64,000 nt of DNA from contig JBAJFG010000451.1 of NCBI GenBank assembly GCA_037903475.1, positions 310,001 to 374,000 of the forward strand, written 5' to 3'. The stretch comes from Ancylostoma caninum (taxonomy: Eukaryota > Nematoda > Chromadorea > Rhabditida > Ancylostomatidae). Under the pieces are notes generated by a model that ran no database searches, was not told where the DNA came from, and saw nothing but the letters and a program-made list of their open reading frames with translations. Below, piece after piece: positions 24,490 through 35,932 of the stretch. Positions within the stretch are counted from its first letter, which is position 1, and each line of letters begins with the position of its first letter. Position numbers and translations under genes: made by a program.

Positions 24490-26084
24490 CAGACTTAAAA
24501 AATATCACTATGTTGACTCTACCTGTTTCATTTAATCCAGGTATCCCCCAAATTTTTGTGTAGAATCGGCATCTGAACTCCTCTTCCCATCCTTTTTTGT
24601 CTCGGAACCATGCTGCAATCGACACTACAACTTTTTGTACGATTGTAAAATTACAAAGTACATATCGGGTAATTGTTATTTTATTGCAACAAGGGCACGC
24701 TTGCCATGCATCTCGCGAATGTTCTTTATTTTCCTTTTATTGCTTATTTTTATTAACACGAAATGTGCAGTTCGTTTCACCTATTGTTCAGGACTCAAGG
24801 GCAGGCTAGTTTTGACAACTGAAAAACCTGTCCTATTGGTTAAACTAGAAAATGGAATACCATTAAACGGGAACTGCACTGCTGTATGAAGGTGCGAGGG
24901 GTATAACAGCTAAAGAAGACTCAAAGTAACCAAGACTAAAATCAGAGGAAGTAAAATTCTATTAAAATAAAAATTAAACTTTAAAGATAGAAAATGCCAT
25001 TCTAAAAAAATTAAAACCAGTTTAAAAATAGGATTAAATGAAATTATCATCAACAAAATAACAAAAACCGTTGACGAAGTAAGCGATATTTCCGTTCTGT
25101 ATATCCTTTACTAAACATTGTGTTTTCAGTTCCGAAATGAAGGGTGAGATGGGTTTTTTAAAAACCGCAAAAAGTTTTGCAAATTTTAAGAATAATTTGA
25201 GGGATTTGGAGGTAGTGGAGGTAGGAAGGCGGGTTCATGAACTATCCCGTGAGCTTTTCAGGTGCTCGCTCTTCCGGATTGGATGGGTTTCGAATTTCCA
25301 GAACGAAAACATAACTGACCTCTACTGCTTATCATAGCTGTTTAAGACGAATCTTAACAACAAAACATACTTTTTTAAATAACGGAATGACTTGTCCGTT
25401 TCAGATGGGTGAATAGGCAACCGACAACCTTCCCGCAAATGCTCGTGATTCTCGCTACTGGTTACATATGAAGTAGGAAATTCTGGTGCCATTGTACAGC
25501 TCTCATTGAGCTCTTTTCAACTGCTCACACCAGAGTTTCTATAAACCTGAGTTGTGCCTGGAAAACTCCAAAAATACATCCACTCGGGGCAGCTGTTGTT
25601 GAACACATCTAAGGCACATTTTATGACCCAAAAGCGAAGACACCTCATGCATTTGGCAAATTATGGACGCTGTAATTTTTTTCTGCACTTCTTTACCACT
25701 GCGTACTTTTACGGCTAGCTTAGTGAGTAATAGCGAAGAACGGTCAGAAGAATAAAACAAGAAAAACAAAGAAATTGTTTATAACCCAGTTCACATAGGT
25801 TCTCACTCCATTGTTTTACATCTTTCAATTCATATTTATTCAGCTTTCCGAAAAGTACATGTGCCACTAAGGCTCTGCTTTGTCAGTGACCCACTCAGCA
25901 GCCAAAGCCTCTGTACGGAACTGTCCAAGAAACTGTGCAAATAAGTTCATTCACACCGTCTTCCGCCTTGTTTGTTCGTCGCTCTCATGTGTATATAACA
26001 TTCACTCATGATCAAACACAGCAAGAAAGAGGGAGCAATTTCATGAAATTCTCTGATGCCAGAAGTCCTATTCGTTTGCAAATA
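24490..26084. other. Unassigned intergenic DNA
   Basis: Two weak plus-strand points. One is an open frame at 24728-24889 starting with a signal-peptide-like MFFIFLLLLIFINTKCAV. The other is an ATG at 25137 just after a good TTTTCAG acceptor, opening 66 codons. Neither could be tied to a family. Confidence 0.3.
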
Positions 26085-26993
26085 CAGGGTGCGGCAAAAG
26101 TATCGACCACCTTTTGTGACACATAAATTATATAGAAAATCGAAATTGGATGGAAGACCAAGTGTGACCGTTCTGTTGCCTAGAATCCTGAGAACAACGC
26201 CAAACTAAGACACACGTGTATTCAGTCCACTGTATCCCTCATTTTGCCAGTCGTCAACAGACAAGAAGGGAGGAGGCTTCACTACTGCGATGCAAGTAGT
26301 CATCTTCGACTTAATCCAGAATTTTTTTCTGAGACGTTTTTGTTGAAACGGAACAGTGCTAAAAAATAGCATATTTTGAGCCTTCTACAAATCCGATAAT
26401 GAAGAGTACCAGCTTCTCCTGTCTCTGTTATGATTTGACTTTGTTTCCGTATTTGTTAACGACGCAGAGAAGCTTCATATCATTTCCTTTGGATCTAGCG
26501 CCAAAATCACTGCATGGCCGAAAAAAGGATATTCGCCAGAAGCGCACTTCCCGTAGGATCGATTTTAGGTTTAGAAGTGGGCCGGTCCTTTGCTGAGAAG
26601 AGTCTTCTCCAGCTTACAACGTGAGGTCAGCGAAGGGGTGCTGCAGAGGAAATCATTCGTGAGCTCTCCAGTTCCAAATTAGCGACCACCCAGTTTCGAA
26701 CAGTTGAATTGTACCGCATGGGTTACACCGCATAACAGTATGGGCTTGCGTGTGGATTGTGTAGAAGAAACAAAGGATGAAATCGACGACGGTCCCTACG
26801 GCGCATCACTTACGTTTTCCCTAGTGTTTTCCTTGGAGCTGCTCTCGAAAATGGAGATAAAATTGACAGGAGATAGTCTCATATTGTTCGCTATGTTGCT
26901 TTCTGCATGTTATAAAGAAACCCGTCACATCTATGCCAAATACTGAGGTTTTCGCGAGCCATTCCAAGCGGACAATACTTTTGCCGCACCCTG
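26085..26993. mobile_element. Tc1/mariner-type non-autonomous element (about 909 bp)
   Basis: The left end CAGGGTGCGGCAAAAGTATC (26085 onward, preceded by TA) and the right end, which reverse-complements to CAGGGTGCGGCAAAAGTATT (26993 backward), form matching terminal inverted repeats. The right flank is CA instead of TA, so the duplication is eroded. No transposase DDE motifs could be read inside. Confidence 0.78.
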
Positions 26994-29164
26994 CACATAT
27001 GTATGCACACGTGCTTCCACCGAAACTACAATGCGGTGGGAGATGCGATTGGCATCAAAGTAAAGTATTCGTTTCAAAGGACAAGAAATTCTTGGCTGCT
27101 TTACCTTTGCACCGATAGGTGACCTGTTGTACACTAAAAAGCGAGAAAGCGCGTTCAGAAACCCTTCTTGAACTGTGTTTTAGTACTTTTCCACCATTTA
27201 TGGGAAGAGAAAATTTTTAAAAAAAAAGTACAAAAAAGAGCTAAATTCCATTTTAATTGGAGTTGAAATAGTCTAAACATTTGAATGGGGTTACCCTTTT
27301 CTAGGTTTGCAAAAGTAAAATTTCTTAGTGATGCTTGCGGCTCAGTTTCAATGTAGACAGTTTTTGCCACATTAGGATTTCGAGTGAGTCCCTGCCTTCT
27401 TTTCAATCCTTTCCCTCGATTTTTTTTTTCATTTCTTTCAACGATTACACACAACTAGTTGAAAGAGGTCTTCTTGAATCACAAGAAAGTTTCCGTTCTC
27501 TCTGGAAAATTTGCTTTTATCTGCAGTTTAGAAAAGGGAAGCGAAAACTTCTGAGCAAGAAGAAAACCCATTTTCGATACTTGCTTTACTTCGCTTTTCA
27601 AAAAGAGACCCACGGGGTAGAAACCCTCCGAAAAATTAGTAAAGTTGAGCTAGAAGGAAAGAATGTTAACCCAGTTATGATGGATTGGGCGGAGCTTACC
27701 CACAGTGAGGTGGTGACCCCTACCGTCCACGGTCGTCCCAAGATACATCCATCTCGAGCCTCTCCTTCTTCAAAAAAAAAAACTACCCTGTTTTAGAGAA
27801 ACGTATTTATTCAACAAACTAGTGCTTGCGACAGTTTTTGTAGCTCAGGGGTGGGACTTACCACCGGTGGGCGAGTTACCCAGAACATCCCCCTTCAATA
27901 TGTACCTTGTCATTATCGATCGGCGCACCATCTCTTCTCTAGTCAGTGTGCTTGGTTTTCACTTTCAGAAAGAAAACAGTACGAGCTGGTTAGAATACCC
28001 AATATCTGGGACTGTCTTACTGGCTCATGCTTCAATTTTTCTTCTCTTCATGCCGTCAAGTGATTCCTACACATATAAGTTCTATTATAGCCCAGTCATG
28101 TATGAATTTACCTTTCCCAACACCGTTTAGCCAGATTATTTTGATTTTTTTCTCAGTTCATCTGGCACTCCACTTTGACGTGAATACTTCTTCCAACTAA
28201 TCACGTGCCAAAGCACGTATCTGTTCCCGCTTTCGTGTAAAATTGGATTTTATTATTTTCACAAGCACACACAATTTTCAGTCAATCAATGCTTCATGCA
28301 CGCTCATGTTTTGCTACATCACCGCGCTTCCACAACTTTCTCATCGTCCTTTGCTTCCGATGTGTAGTGTGTGAAAGAGGCAGGACATTGCACGTTTCAT
28401 AAATCCTGGCAGCTCTTGTGGCTGGCTTCCATTCTCCTGAAGTTCCCACATATTTTCATCCGTAGAATTATCTTAACTTCAAAGGTACGTAAATATTTGG
28501 TTGCTTAGTTGTAGGTTGGACACGTTCCGCTCAGGAATCTTCGCCCAATATGCGTACTTCATCTCACTTTCTTTATCTTTACGATACGCCGTAGTGAAAC
28601 AGAGGATAAAACAGGTCCATGATAATATCCAGACAAGACATGATCATCAGAGCAGAAATCTAGTACCTAAATATGAATCTAGTCATTTTTTGCTCAAAAG
28701 AGGTCAAGGATTCGACGAACCTTGTGGTCTTTTTCAATGGAACATATTTAGAATCGGCTCTGCCATTGAAAAGTTTACCTCTAACTGTGGTTTTAGGCTC
28801 CCGTCTTGGAAGAGCAGTATATCATGAAATTAAAAAATGAACAAAAACAAGCTAAAGGGGGCTGCGGCCGAACTAAGCATGTACATGTACTGTGGGTGTC
28901 CCTGATTTCAGCCTCGATATTGCAAAAAAAAACTTTTTTGGGAAAAAATTACAGTAAATATTCAGAGAAGGGTATGAAAAGGATGCATATGAGGGTCTCC
29001 TTCTGAAAAGAAAGAAGAAATGTCTCGGAGCCTGCATCATCGACCTGTTTCGAATGCCCTGCAGCAGCGCTCACAGTCAGGGTTAAGAAGGGGTAGGGGG
29101 AAGTGTGAATGAGGGAGAAGGTGGGCCTCCTTCTGAAAAGAAATGCATTCATTAGTTCAAAAAA
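26994..29164. other. Unassigned intergenic DNA
   Basis: Open frames at 27335-27796, 27822-28130 and 28501-28827 (plus) were examined. None shows a domain or consistent exon structure. Confidence 0.35.
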
Positions 29165-29481
29165 GGATAAAATAAAAAACGATGAAGCGGTCGGCGTTAA
29201 TCAATCCCGTCACGTGGGATGCGCCACGCATTCGACTTCATCTGAACGTCGTAGAGGCGTTGAATGCGTATACAGTGACGTATACAGTGACTATGCCCTA
29301 TAGAGTGACTTCCCGGGGGGCATCCGATGTACCAAGTCAGTGCTTCATCCTCCCAGACCCCTCTGGTACCAACTCACCGACTCCGGAGGGATGGAAGGCT
29401 CGGTTGGCCTCGGGCTTGATCGAACCATCGACCATGTGCGTGCGCAGCGAGCCTCTTACCACTGCGCCACACGCGCCCCAA
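29165..29481 (-). mobile_element. tRNA-derived SINE
   Basis: Read on the minus strand from 29481, it starts with a tRNA-like head. An A box (TGGCGCAGTGGT, 29469-29458) and a B box (GGTTCGATC, 29426-29418) are about 32 bases apart, as in a tRNA promoter. A non-tRNA body follows, with a tail ending in TTTTATCC near 29165. A head-less copy with the same body lies at 53058-53235. The missing acceptor-stem pairing argues against a functional tRNA. Confidence 0.75.
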
Positions 29482-30512
29482 AAAATGATAGTTATAAAAA
29501 AAGTCTGTTGCTTCTATGTATAAGTACAATTTTGAAAATAATGGCAAGACACCGAATATAAGCCTAGACAAACTTTTTGTTTATTTTCTAAAAAATACAA
29601 AGTAGGTAAACCTCATGACATGCGATGTTTTCCTGTTGCTTAGACCATTTTCTTTTGTTATTTCTTCTTACCTCGCTTGAATGTTCAATTTATTTCGCAA
29701 GTGCTTATAGAGTACCTTTGGGCAAATAAATAAATAAATAAATAACGAATAATAATAAATAAAATAGATAAACAAGTAGACTTTAGAAATTTTGTCGACT
29801 CGTCATTAACTCGCTCAGGCTCGCTCACCACTGTGCAAATATGTTTTTGTATTTTGTTTTATTTATTAAAAATAAAGGGTCATTTTGTTTCAGGTGACGA
29901 ATCGAATAGGCAACAATTCGGAGCCTCGTCATTCACGTAGGCAACCATTCTCTGCTTCCGTAGGATTTTTCACTTGTAGGTCAGTACTTATTTCACTCCA
30001 TTCTTTCCATTCTCGTATTATTCATCGTGCAAGTTATGATGGCTTTGATTCAAAAGTATAGATAGATGAATTGTTGGGCCTTCCATCTACTTTTCTCGCT
30101 TGCGTACGCTGTTGCCACATACTTTTTGTGTTTTCCATTTCTCCATGCCTACAACGGTCTTCTTTTTCCGAAAACTGTACAGCAGAAACGCAGCCCAAAT
30201 GGCCAAACACGTTGAGTGCGAGGCCTGAGGCCATATCCTTTACCTGCTCCCATCGTCCTCTCCTGTTGCTGCAGAAATGTCGTCCCTGTTGGCAGAACTG
30301 AGAAAGAATAGAAGCAATTGAGGGGAAGATGACAGCAAGCAAGGTGGGATGCACATAGGCTTGAAACTCGACGAATTATACGACTTCTGCTGTTTATTTA
30401 GACATTTAATCAATTTCATTAAACCAATTGCATTTCATGGCACAGTGAACAAATTCGGACAAAACTATGACACAAATAGTGAATACTACAGGCAGGGATA
30501 CAATAGAATTTA
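29482..30512. other. Intergenic DNA
   Basis: A (TAAA)n microsatellite lies at 29727-29765. Bases about 30166-30342 resemble the palindromic repeat at 43979-44235 (shared words AACGCAGCCCAAA and ATTGAGGGGAAGATGACAGC). No gene. Confidence 0.4.
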
Positions 30513-31432
30513 TTAGGGTGTAAAATTATAAATGCGCGCACACTTTTTCGTCTCCATCAGAGTGTTATTGAAGGCATATGCTCAACCTTCTAGAGCAGCA
30601 TGAAGAGGAATTTCTTGCGCATTTATTGGTATATGAGCTGATTGGAAAAAATCAATTTTTGATTTTTTTAAAAATTTGAAAGGCTGCCAACTAGAGTGGT
30701 GTGGGTGTGGTGGAAACCCCCATCTAACAAATTCTTCTATGTAGTACCTTGGATAACAAGTTTCTTGAAAAAAGTTTAATACCAGTTCAATACCATTTAG
30801 GAGAGGGCATATTTCGAAAACAATCGCAAAAAATGGCTGCGATGCAGCCAAAGAGAGCAACGCCATACAGCTCCAAAATGGTTACCCATGTACCAAAGAA
30901 GACGTTGTCTTCATGGTAAAATATGAGAGGAGTGATCTGGTGCGAGGGGCTAATTTTTATGCAAACATTGACCGCACATCTCTACCTCCAACATTTGGGC
31001 CACATAAGTCAGCCAGTTCACCATCATCTTGTAAGAACAACGATTACCAGGAAATGGTCTTAACCTAACCCATCCGAAGGCGAAGAAAAATACCCAACAA
31101 AAACCTGGAGAAGTAAGTTGGAACGTCCTGTCTTAGCCGCCACGTAGCCACGACACCCCACTATCAGACCACATGTTATTTCTGGCTAGGAATTTTTCCT
31201 CGTGAAGAAAAATTTCAAAGTGCGCGAAAAAAAGTGGGGGGTTCGGGCAAGCGGCTGTTTCGACTCACAGCCCAGTGACTGTCCAAAGAGGGAAACTCAT
31301 CTCCTGCAGGGAGGATGCGGAAGGGTAGTTGAGAGTAATTGTGCGCACAATTTTGATTGAGGCATTCTGCTATCGTTTTTTGGACAAATTTTGTTCCACG
31401 CGAAAACGCGCATTCATAGTTTTACACCCTAA
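30513..31432. mobile_element. TA-flanked inverted-repeat element (920 bp)
   Basis: The left end TTAGGGTGTAAAATTATAAA and the right end (reverse complement TTAGGGTGTAAAACTATGAA) form terminal repeats of about 28 bp with two or three mismatches. TA sits immediately outside both ends (30511-30512 and 31433-31434). This is a Tc1/mariner-type signature. Interior open frames do not resemble a transposase, so it is probably non-autonomous or decayed. It ends 320 bases before the small membrane-protein gene. Confidence 0.82.
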
Positions 31433-31745
31433 TAGGAACCATGAGCAAGCGCTGTTGACTTGTAGGGCGCAGTGAACAGAGAACACTTCCCAGAGTGCGA
31501 TGAAGGCCTAATCTCGTCCAACCACTACATAATTACTATGGCGGTGATATGTGAGCATTTCTACTAGTTCATCGAGCAATCGATCTATCGATCAACATGC
31601 TCCATCTTGAGCTTTTTCGAATATTCAACATTTTGATTGACTTGACATTCGGGTTAGCCAAAATGGCTCGACTACAGTGCTCACTGCCAGATTCAAGCAC
31701 CTATTAAGATCATTGAATAACATCACAGAGGAAACACATATTTTC

Positions 31746-31747
31746 AG
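31746..31747 (+). promoter_or_regulatory. Probable trans-splice acceptor of the 96-residue protein gene
   Basis: A TATTTTCAG acceptor lies five bases before the ATG at 31753, with no upstream coding exon in phase. This is the usual position for nematode spliced-leader addition. Confidence 0.55.
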
Positions 31748-31752
31748 AGGCG

Positions 31753-32103
31753 ATGGTGCCGTCGGAATTGAATCAGATCCTGATTATACTTACCGTCGTT
31801 GTCGCCAGTATAGCGCTAGTATTGATGCTGTACATCTATTGCCATTATAAATGCGGTTTTTGCCATCGACAGCAAAAACGCTCAACAGAATTGCCCGAAG
31901 TACGGATTACAATGCACAACGACGCAAAGTAAGTGATGACAAAAACGAACCAAGGATTGCCAAATTTTGTTAACCGTGGATTTTTCAGGACACCTCTATC
32001 AGTGGACTGTCCAGACATCGATTATATCGATTCACGGAGCACGAATCTTATTTCATCCACCGTACGTGTTTCGTCTGTGCACAACACGCCGCACCAGCTC
32101 TAA
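31753..32103 (+). CDS. Small single-pass membrane protein, 96 residues, two exons
   Basis: Exon 1 is 31753-31928 and exon 2 is 31989-32103, separated by a 60-base intron (donor GTAAGT, acceptor TTTTTCAG). The join is in phase 2, giving ACAAAG-like continuity (K then T) and a 96-residue product. The start is chosen because a strong acceptor lies five bases upstream. Residues about 8-29 form one hydrophobic helix (ILIILTVVVASIALVLMLYI), followed by a Cys/His-rich juxtamembrane segment (CHYKCGFCHRQQKR) and a polar tail ending in HNTPHQL. There is no signal peptide apart from the helix itself, so a type III or signal-anchor protein is likely. AATAAA at about 32142 fits a polyadenylation signal. 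No family recognised. The perfect splice signals and phase make it credible. Confidence 0.72.
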
Positions 32104-33263
32104 TGCCTCTCTTCTTCATACAACGCCTTCATGTACAGCTTCTAATAAATTTGTTTTAATACAGATGACGTATGACACATATTATCCAACATATGAAAAT
32201 AGAAAAAAAAATTGTGGATGAGGCACATAAATGCTGAGTCGGTAATGTTCCTCCGCAAAATGACAGCAAAAAATTGTTTCAAAGGGCCTTCTAAAATGAA
32301 GATGTTTAAAATTTTAATATTTTCACGTTATCCGCTAGTGTTTTGATTAGCATTGTTAAGCTGACAGGAAAATGCAACAGTTCATTTTATTTTTCCTCTC
32401 ACAACTATCTACTTCAATCATTGGCAATTGGTTTAAAATGTAATCGCCATTACTGTGCTATCTATAACAATCACTCATCTCCCTGGTACCCCTTGAATGA
32501 CTCGCACCCAAAACTCCACGGGGTGTGGGACCAAGAAATCTTCTAGACCTTCTCCAGTTGGATAAACGCGCTCTAGCGGTGGTGTGTTTCAGTAAACCTG
32601 CTGTGCAATAAATGCATACCCGCTGATGTGCAAACCCACTCGTTTCACTACTGGATCTCTTTTCTCACTTAATTTCTACTTGATACCGATCCATGACCTA
32701 CTCCATCTACACTTCGTGTTGTCTCTCGCCAAGACATCCCAACAAATGAACACGTGGATGGATGAGTATGTGATAGCAGAGTGAATAAAAACCGAAGGGA
32801 ACATACCGGTTGTGTCTTCCCTCGCAGTCAAATATACAGGATACTGCTCCAGCACTACCTCACGAAACTTCGAAAAAAAAAACCACTTGGGTAGAGATTT
32901 TTCGTCCTCGATAGTGGCGCTAGCCCTTCATCTAACATTCCAAAAATGCAACATGAAATACTGCCTACCAAGCCACTCAAATAGAAAAAATACACGGCTC
33001 TAAGAAGGCAACACATCGAATATATGTAGTTGGTCTGCTTCGGACTTCCCCTCCTCGAACATGCTGATAAGCAATATGATCGAACCTGCTTTCACGAAAA
33101 AAGAATGGAGGAGATTATCGGAAATTTCTACGCTTTTGGTTGGCCAGATTCACGCAAAATTATTCCTTGTTTTCAACCAAAATAACCAAATATTCTCTGG
33201 AAAGATGTATATGTCCAACATGCAAATATATAACAAATATGTATTCCAACAAAAACAATAAGC
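32104..33263. other. Intergenic DNA between convergent genes
   Basis: 3' flanks of the small membrane-protein gene (left) and RPL8 (right). Nothing further recognised. Confidence 0.4.
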
Positions 33264-34869
33264 TTAAACAGCTTCTTCCTTGGTGATCTTGACTGGCTTT
33301 CCTCCACGAATTCTTCCGGTACGGCGGGCAGCGATAAGACCAACCTAAAAGTTGAAACTGTTTTTCAAAACGACCTTACTTCTGGATTATGAGAAACATG
33401 AGCGCTCTTTGGCAATACCCAGCGTAATCAAGAAAAATCTTCGGGTACTTGGGATAGGCATACGACAAAAAAAAAACTTGTCACATGAAATGAAAACAGT
33501 AAAAATGATTTCTGAAGAATTCACTAACCTTCTTTCCTGCGCTTGCATCTCTCCTGACAGTAGAGGGATGACCAATGTGCTGGTGGTTACCTCCTCCATG
33601 GGGATGTTCAACGGGATTCATGGCAACACCTCTGACTCTTGGCCAGCTGTTTCTCTTGGCCTTATACTTGTGGTAAGCACGTCCAGCCTTCAACATAGGC
33701 TTGTCAGTACGTCCACCTCCAGCAACCAAACCTAAAACAGGCAAGCAAGTAGTCAAAACATTGAGAAACAGTTTCGCAAGAAAACCTGCCTCAAATATGG
33801 AGAGGACATGCAAAGGAATGTATCTAAAACTCATAAAGCAGAGAATTTCTGGAAAACAAAACCAACCAATCATAGCACGGTTGGCGGATTGGATGACCTT
33901 CTTAGCTCCGGATGGAAGACGAATACGGGTCTTTTTGGTTTCGGGGTTGTGGGCAATGACAGTAGCGTAGTTGCCTATAAAAGTTCGGAGTAGCATAAAA
34001 AACGTAGAATTATACCTTAGCACATGGAAAGTACAAGATAGAAATAGAACTGAAAATTTTCCTCACAATCCTAAGAAGTTTTAACCGTGACGTTGGAAAC
34101 AATGAAATATAATAAAAGAATTTAAAGGGAACTGCAACCTTTCCACTGACAGTCCAAAAGACACTCTACGGTGGCATTTACGGTTGACGCACGTCAAATG
34201 CGTCAAAAACGCGTGCGCCCGAAATTTCACGAAGTATTCGCTATGTCTCGATGCGGCGAAAATCGACACGCAGTTCTGTTTGCGCGGCCATCGCGCCGGC
34301 AAAACTAGGAACATTTGCATCCTGTCAAGAATTCTCTCCATTTCTCAATTCTGCATTGTATGTCGCCGCGTCAACCATAAATACCACCTACCTATTCCTC
34401 AAACCTGTGACAATGAAAAGAAAGGCAAGAAAAACCTAAAGAGATTGCTGTGTTACCGCCTACATTTATGATCGAGTAGATCACTAAGGACGTGATATTA
34501 GCTCGTTATGAAACGAATCAATTTACACCGTCTGCTAAAGTTGCTCCAAACAGTAACGAACATTTTGCGCTACTTTCTTCTGCACTGTAAACCTTGCTTA
34601 ATGATACAGCAATTCTGCAAATGTCATGAAATTCATCCAAAAGGAAATTGAGGGTAACTATCGCTTGTTATGCAGAGTCCTACAACAAAACACAGGACGT
34701 GAATGATTTTTCGAATACCAATTCCTCTTTTCTCAGACACCTACTGAAGCAAAATTTTCCCGTGGCTGTGACATTTCTTGGCTTTCCAAGTAAAAAGAAA
34801 ATAGCAGAAATAGAGGAAGAAAAAGAAAGCAGCAAACACTAAAGTGGTTACTGTTGTATGTAGCATACA

Positions 34870-34920
<51 letters not shown>

Positions 34921-35919
34921 AAAAAAACGTACCAGAGCACTTAGCCAGCTTTCCTCGGTCACCGCATTTTCCTTCAACGTTGCAAATAGTGGTTCCCTCA
35001 GGAAGGCTTCCAACAGGAACGATGTTTCCGACCTGCACGCTAGCTGAAAACAACAACTTCGGGAAATGGCAGTTTTCAAAAATTATATCCTCGGATCCTG
35101 TCCTTGGTATACTTAAGTGCATGAAAAAATTTTATCGCTAAAGTAAAAAAGTAGTCACTTTGGTTAAAAAGTTGCTAAAGTAGTTAAAATCTTCAAAAGG
35201 GGTATGAACAAGGCAGCACAGGAACAACAGTCTTTCTCTCGAACGTTTCGAGCAATATCTGCAAAAAAAACCCTCCAAAAATAAATCAAAACGACGAAGA
35301 ATTATCGAAGTGAGGGTAATGAAAAAGAAAAAAGTAACCAGAACCACCGCTCCATAGAAAAAAATCTGCAAATCTACGACATTACAAGCAATATTTAACA
35401 AGGATTTGATTTATGAACGAAAAAAAAAGAACTGAGAACAAACAACTATGACAAACAGAGTGGATCCCACGCAGATAATTAGAAACTTGTTGCCTCAGTT
35501 TAGAAGGTTTTTGCGCGTCGTTCCTAACTACTAACTTCACTTTGTCTTCTTACTGAGCCCAGTACAAAGAATAATGTCAGGAATATTGGCGAAGACGGAA
35601 TCTACGGAACTGCTAGTGTTTACGGAAAAGTGAACATACCTTTAGCTCCACAGTAGACAAATTGACCAGTGTACATTCCTTCAGCAGCAACAACGGTGCT
35701 TTTCACGGTCTTGTACTTGTAGGGGTCGCGGAAAGCAATAATGGCCAGAGGTGCACCACGTCCCGGATCGTGGATGATGTCCTTCACGATACCACGGATG
35801 TAGCCGTGGCGTTCAGCATAGTCGAGTGGCCTCAACTGAGCCGCTCCTTTACGGTGCTTGTTGTGCGACTTGAAGATACCTCCAGCTCCTTTGCGCTGGA
35901 CACGGATCCGACGACCCAT
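33264..35919 (-). CDS. RPL8: 60S ribosomal protein L8 (uL2)
   Basis: Cytosolic large-subunit protein uL2, which binds 28S rRNA near the peptidyl-transferase centre. Five exons read on the minus strand: 35919-35640, 35043-34933, 33974-33867, 33731-33529 and 33344-33264. Phases are consistent throughout and give exactly 260 residues, the usual eukaryotic length. The protein starts [20 protein letters not shown]. It contains the conserved [16 protein letters not shown] block with the uL2 histidine (universally conserved, needed for peptidyl transfer in bacterial work), and ends [11 protein letters not shown]. Intron 1 (596 bases) is plain. Intron 2 (958 bases) carries the (GA)n microsatellite at 34873-34917. 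An acceptor (TTTAAG) lies 11 bases before the ATG, suggesting trans-splicing. C. elegans calls this gene rpl-2. Confidence 0.98.
34873..34917. repeat. (GA)n microsatellite inside an RPL8 intron
   Basis: About 22 uninterrupted GA units in the second intron of RPL8, within about 20 bases of the exon 2 donor. On the transcribed strand this is a long polypyrimidine CT run. Confidence 0.95.
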
Positions 35920-35930
35920 TGTTTGAAACC

Positions 35931-35932
35931 CT
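35931..35932 (-). promoter_or_regulatory. Probable trans-splice acceptor of RPL8
   Basis: TTCTTTAAG followed by 11 bases and the ATG at 35919. Ribosomal protein genes of nematodes are usually trans-spliced to a leader. Confidence 0.5.

Noticed and set aside
29411..29481. A tRNA gene on the minus strand
   Set aside because: A and B boxes are present but the acceptor stem does not pair and a SINE body follows; a second copy of the body elsewhere shows it is a SINE.
33352..34471. Open frames antisense or alternative to RPL8 exons
   Set aside because: Shadows of RPL8 exons 3 and 4 or of intron 2; the spliced RPL8 frame explains the conserved sequence.
34733..35141. Open frames with long SLSLSL or ERERER runs
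   Set aside because: They are translations of the (GA)n microsatellite inside an RPL8 intron; the true RPL8 exon 2 runs through this area in its own frame.
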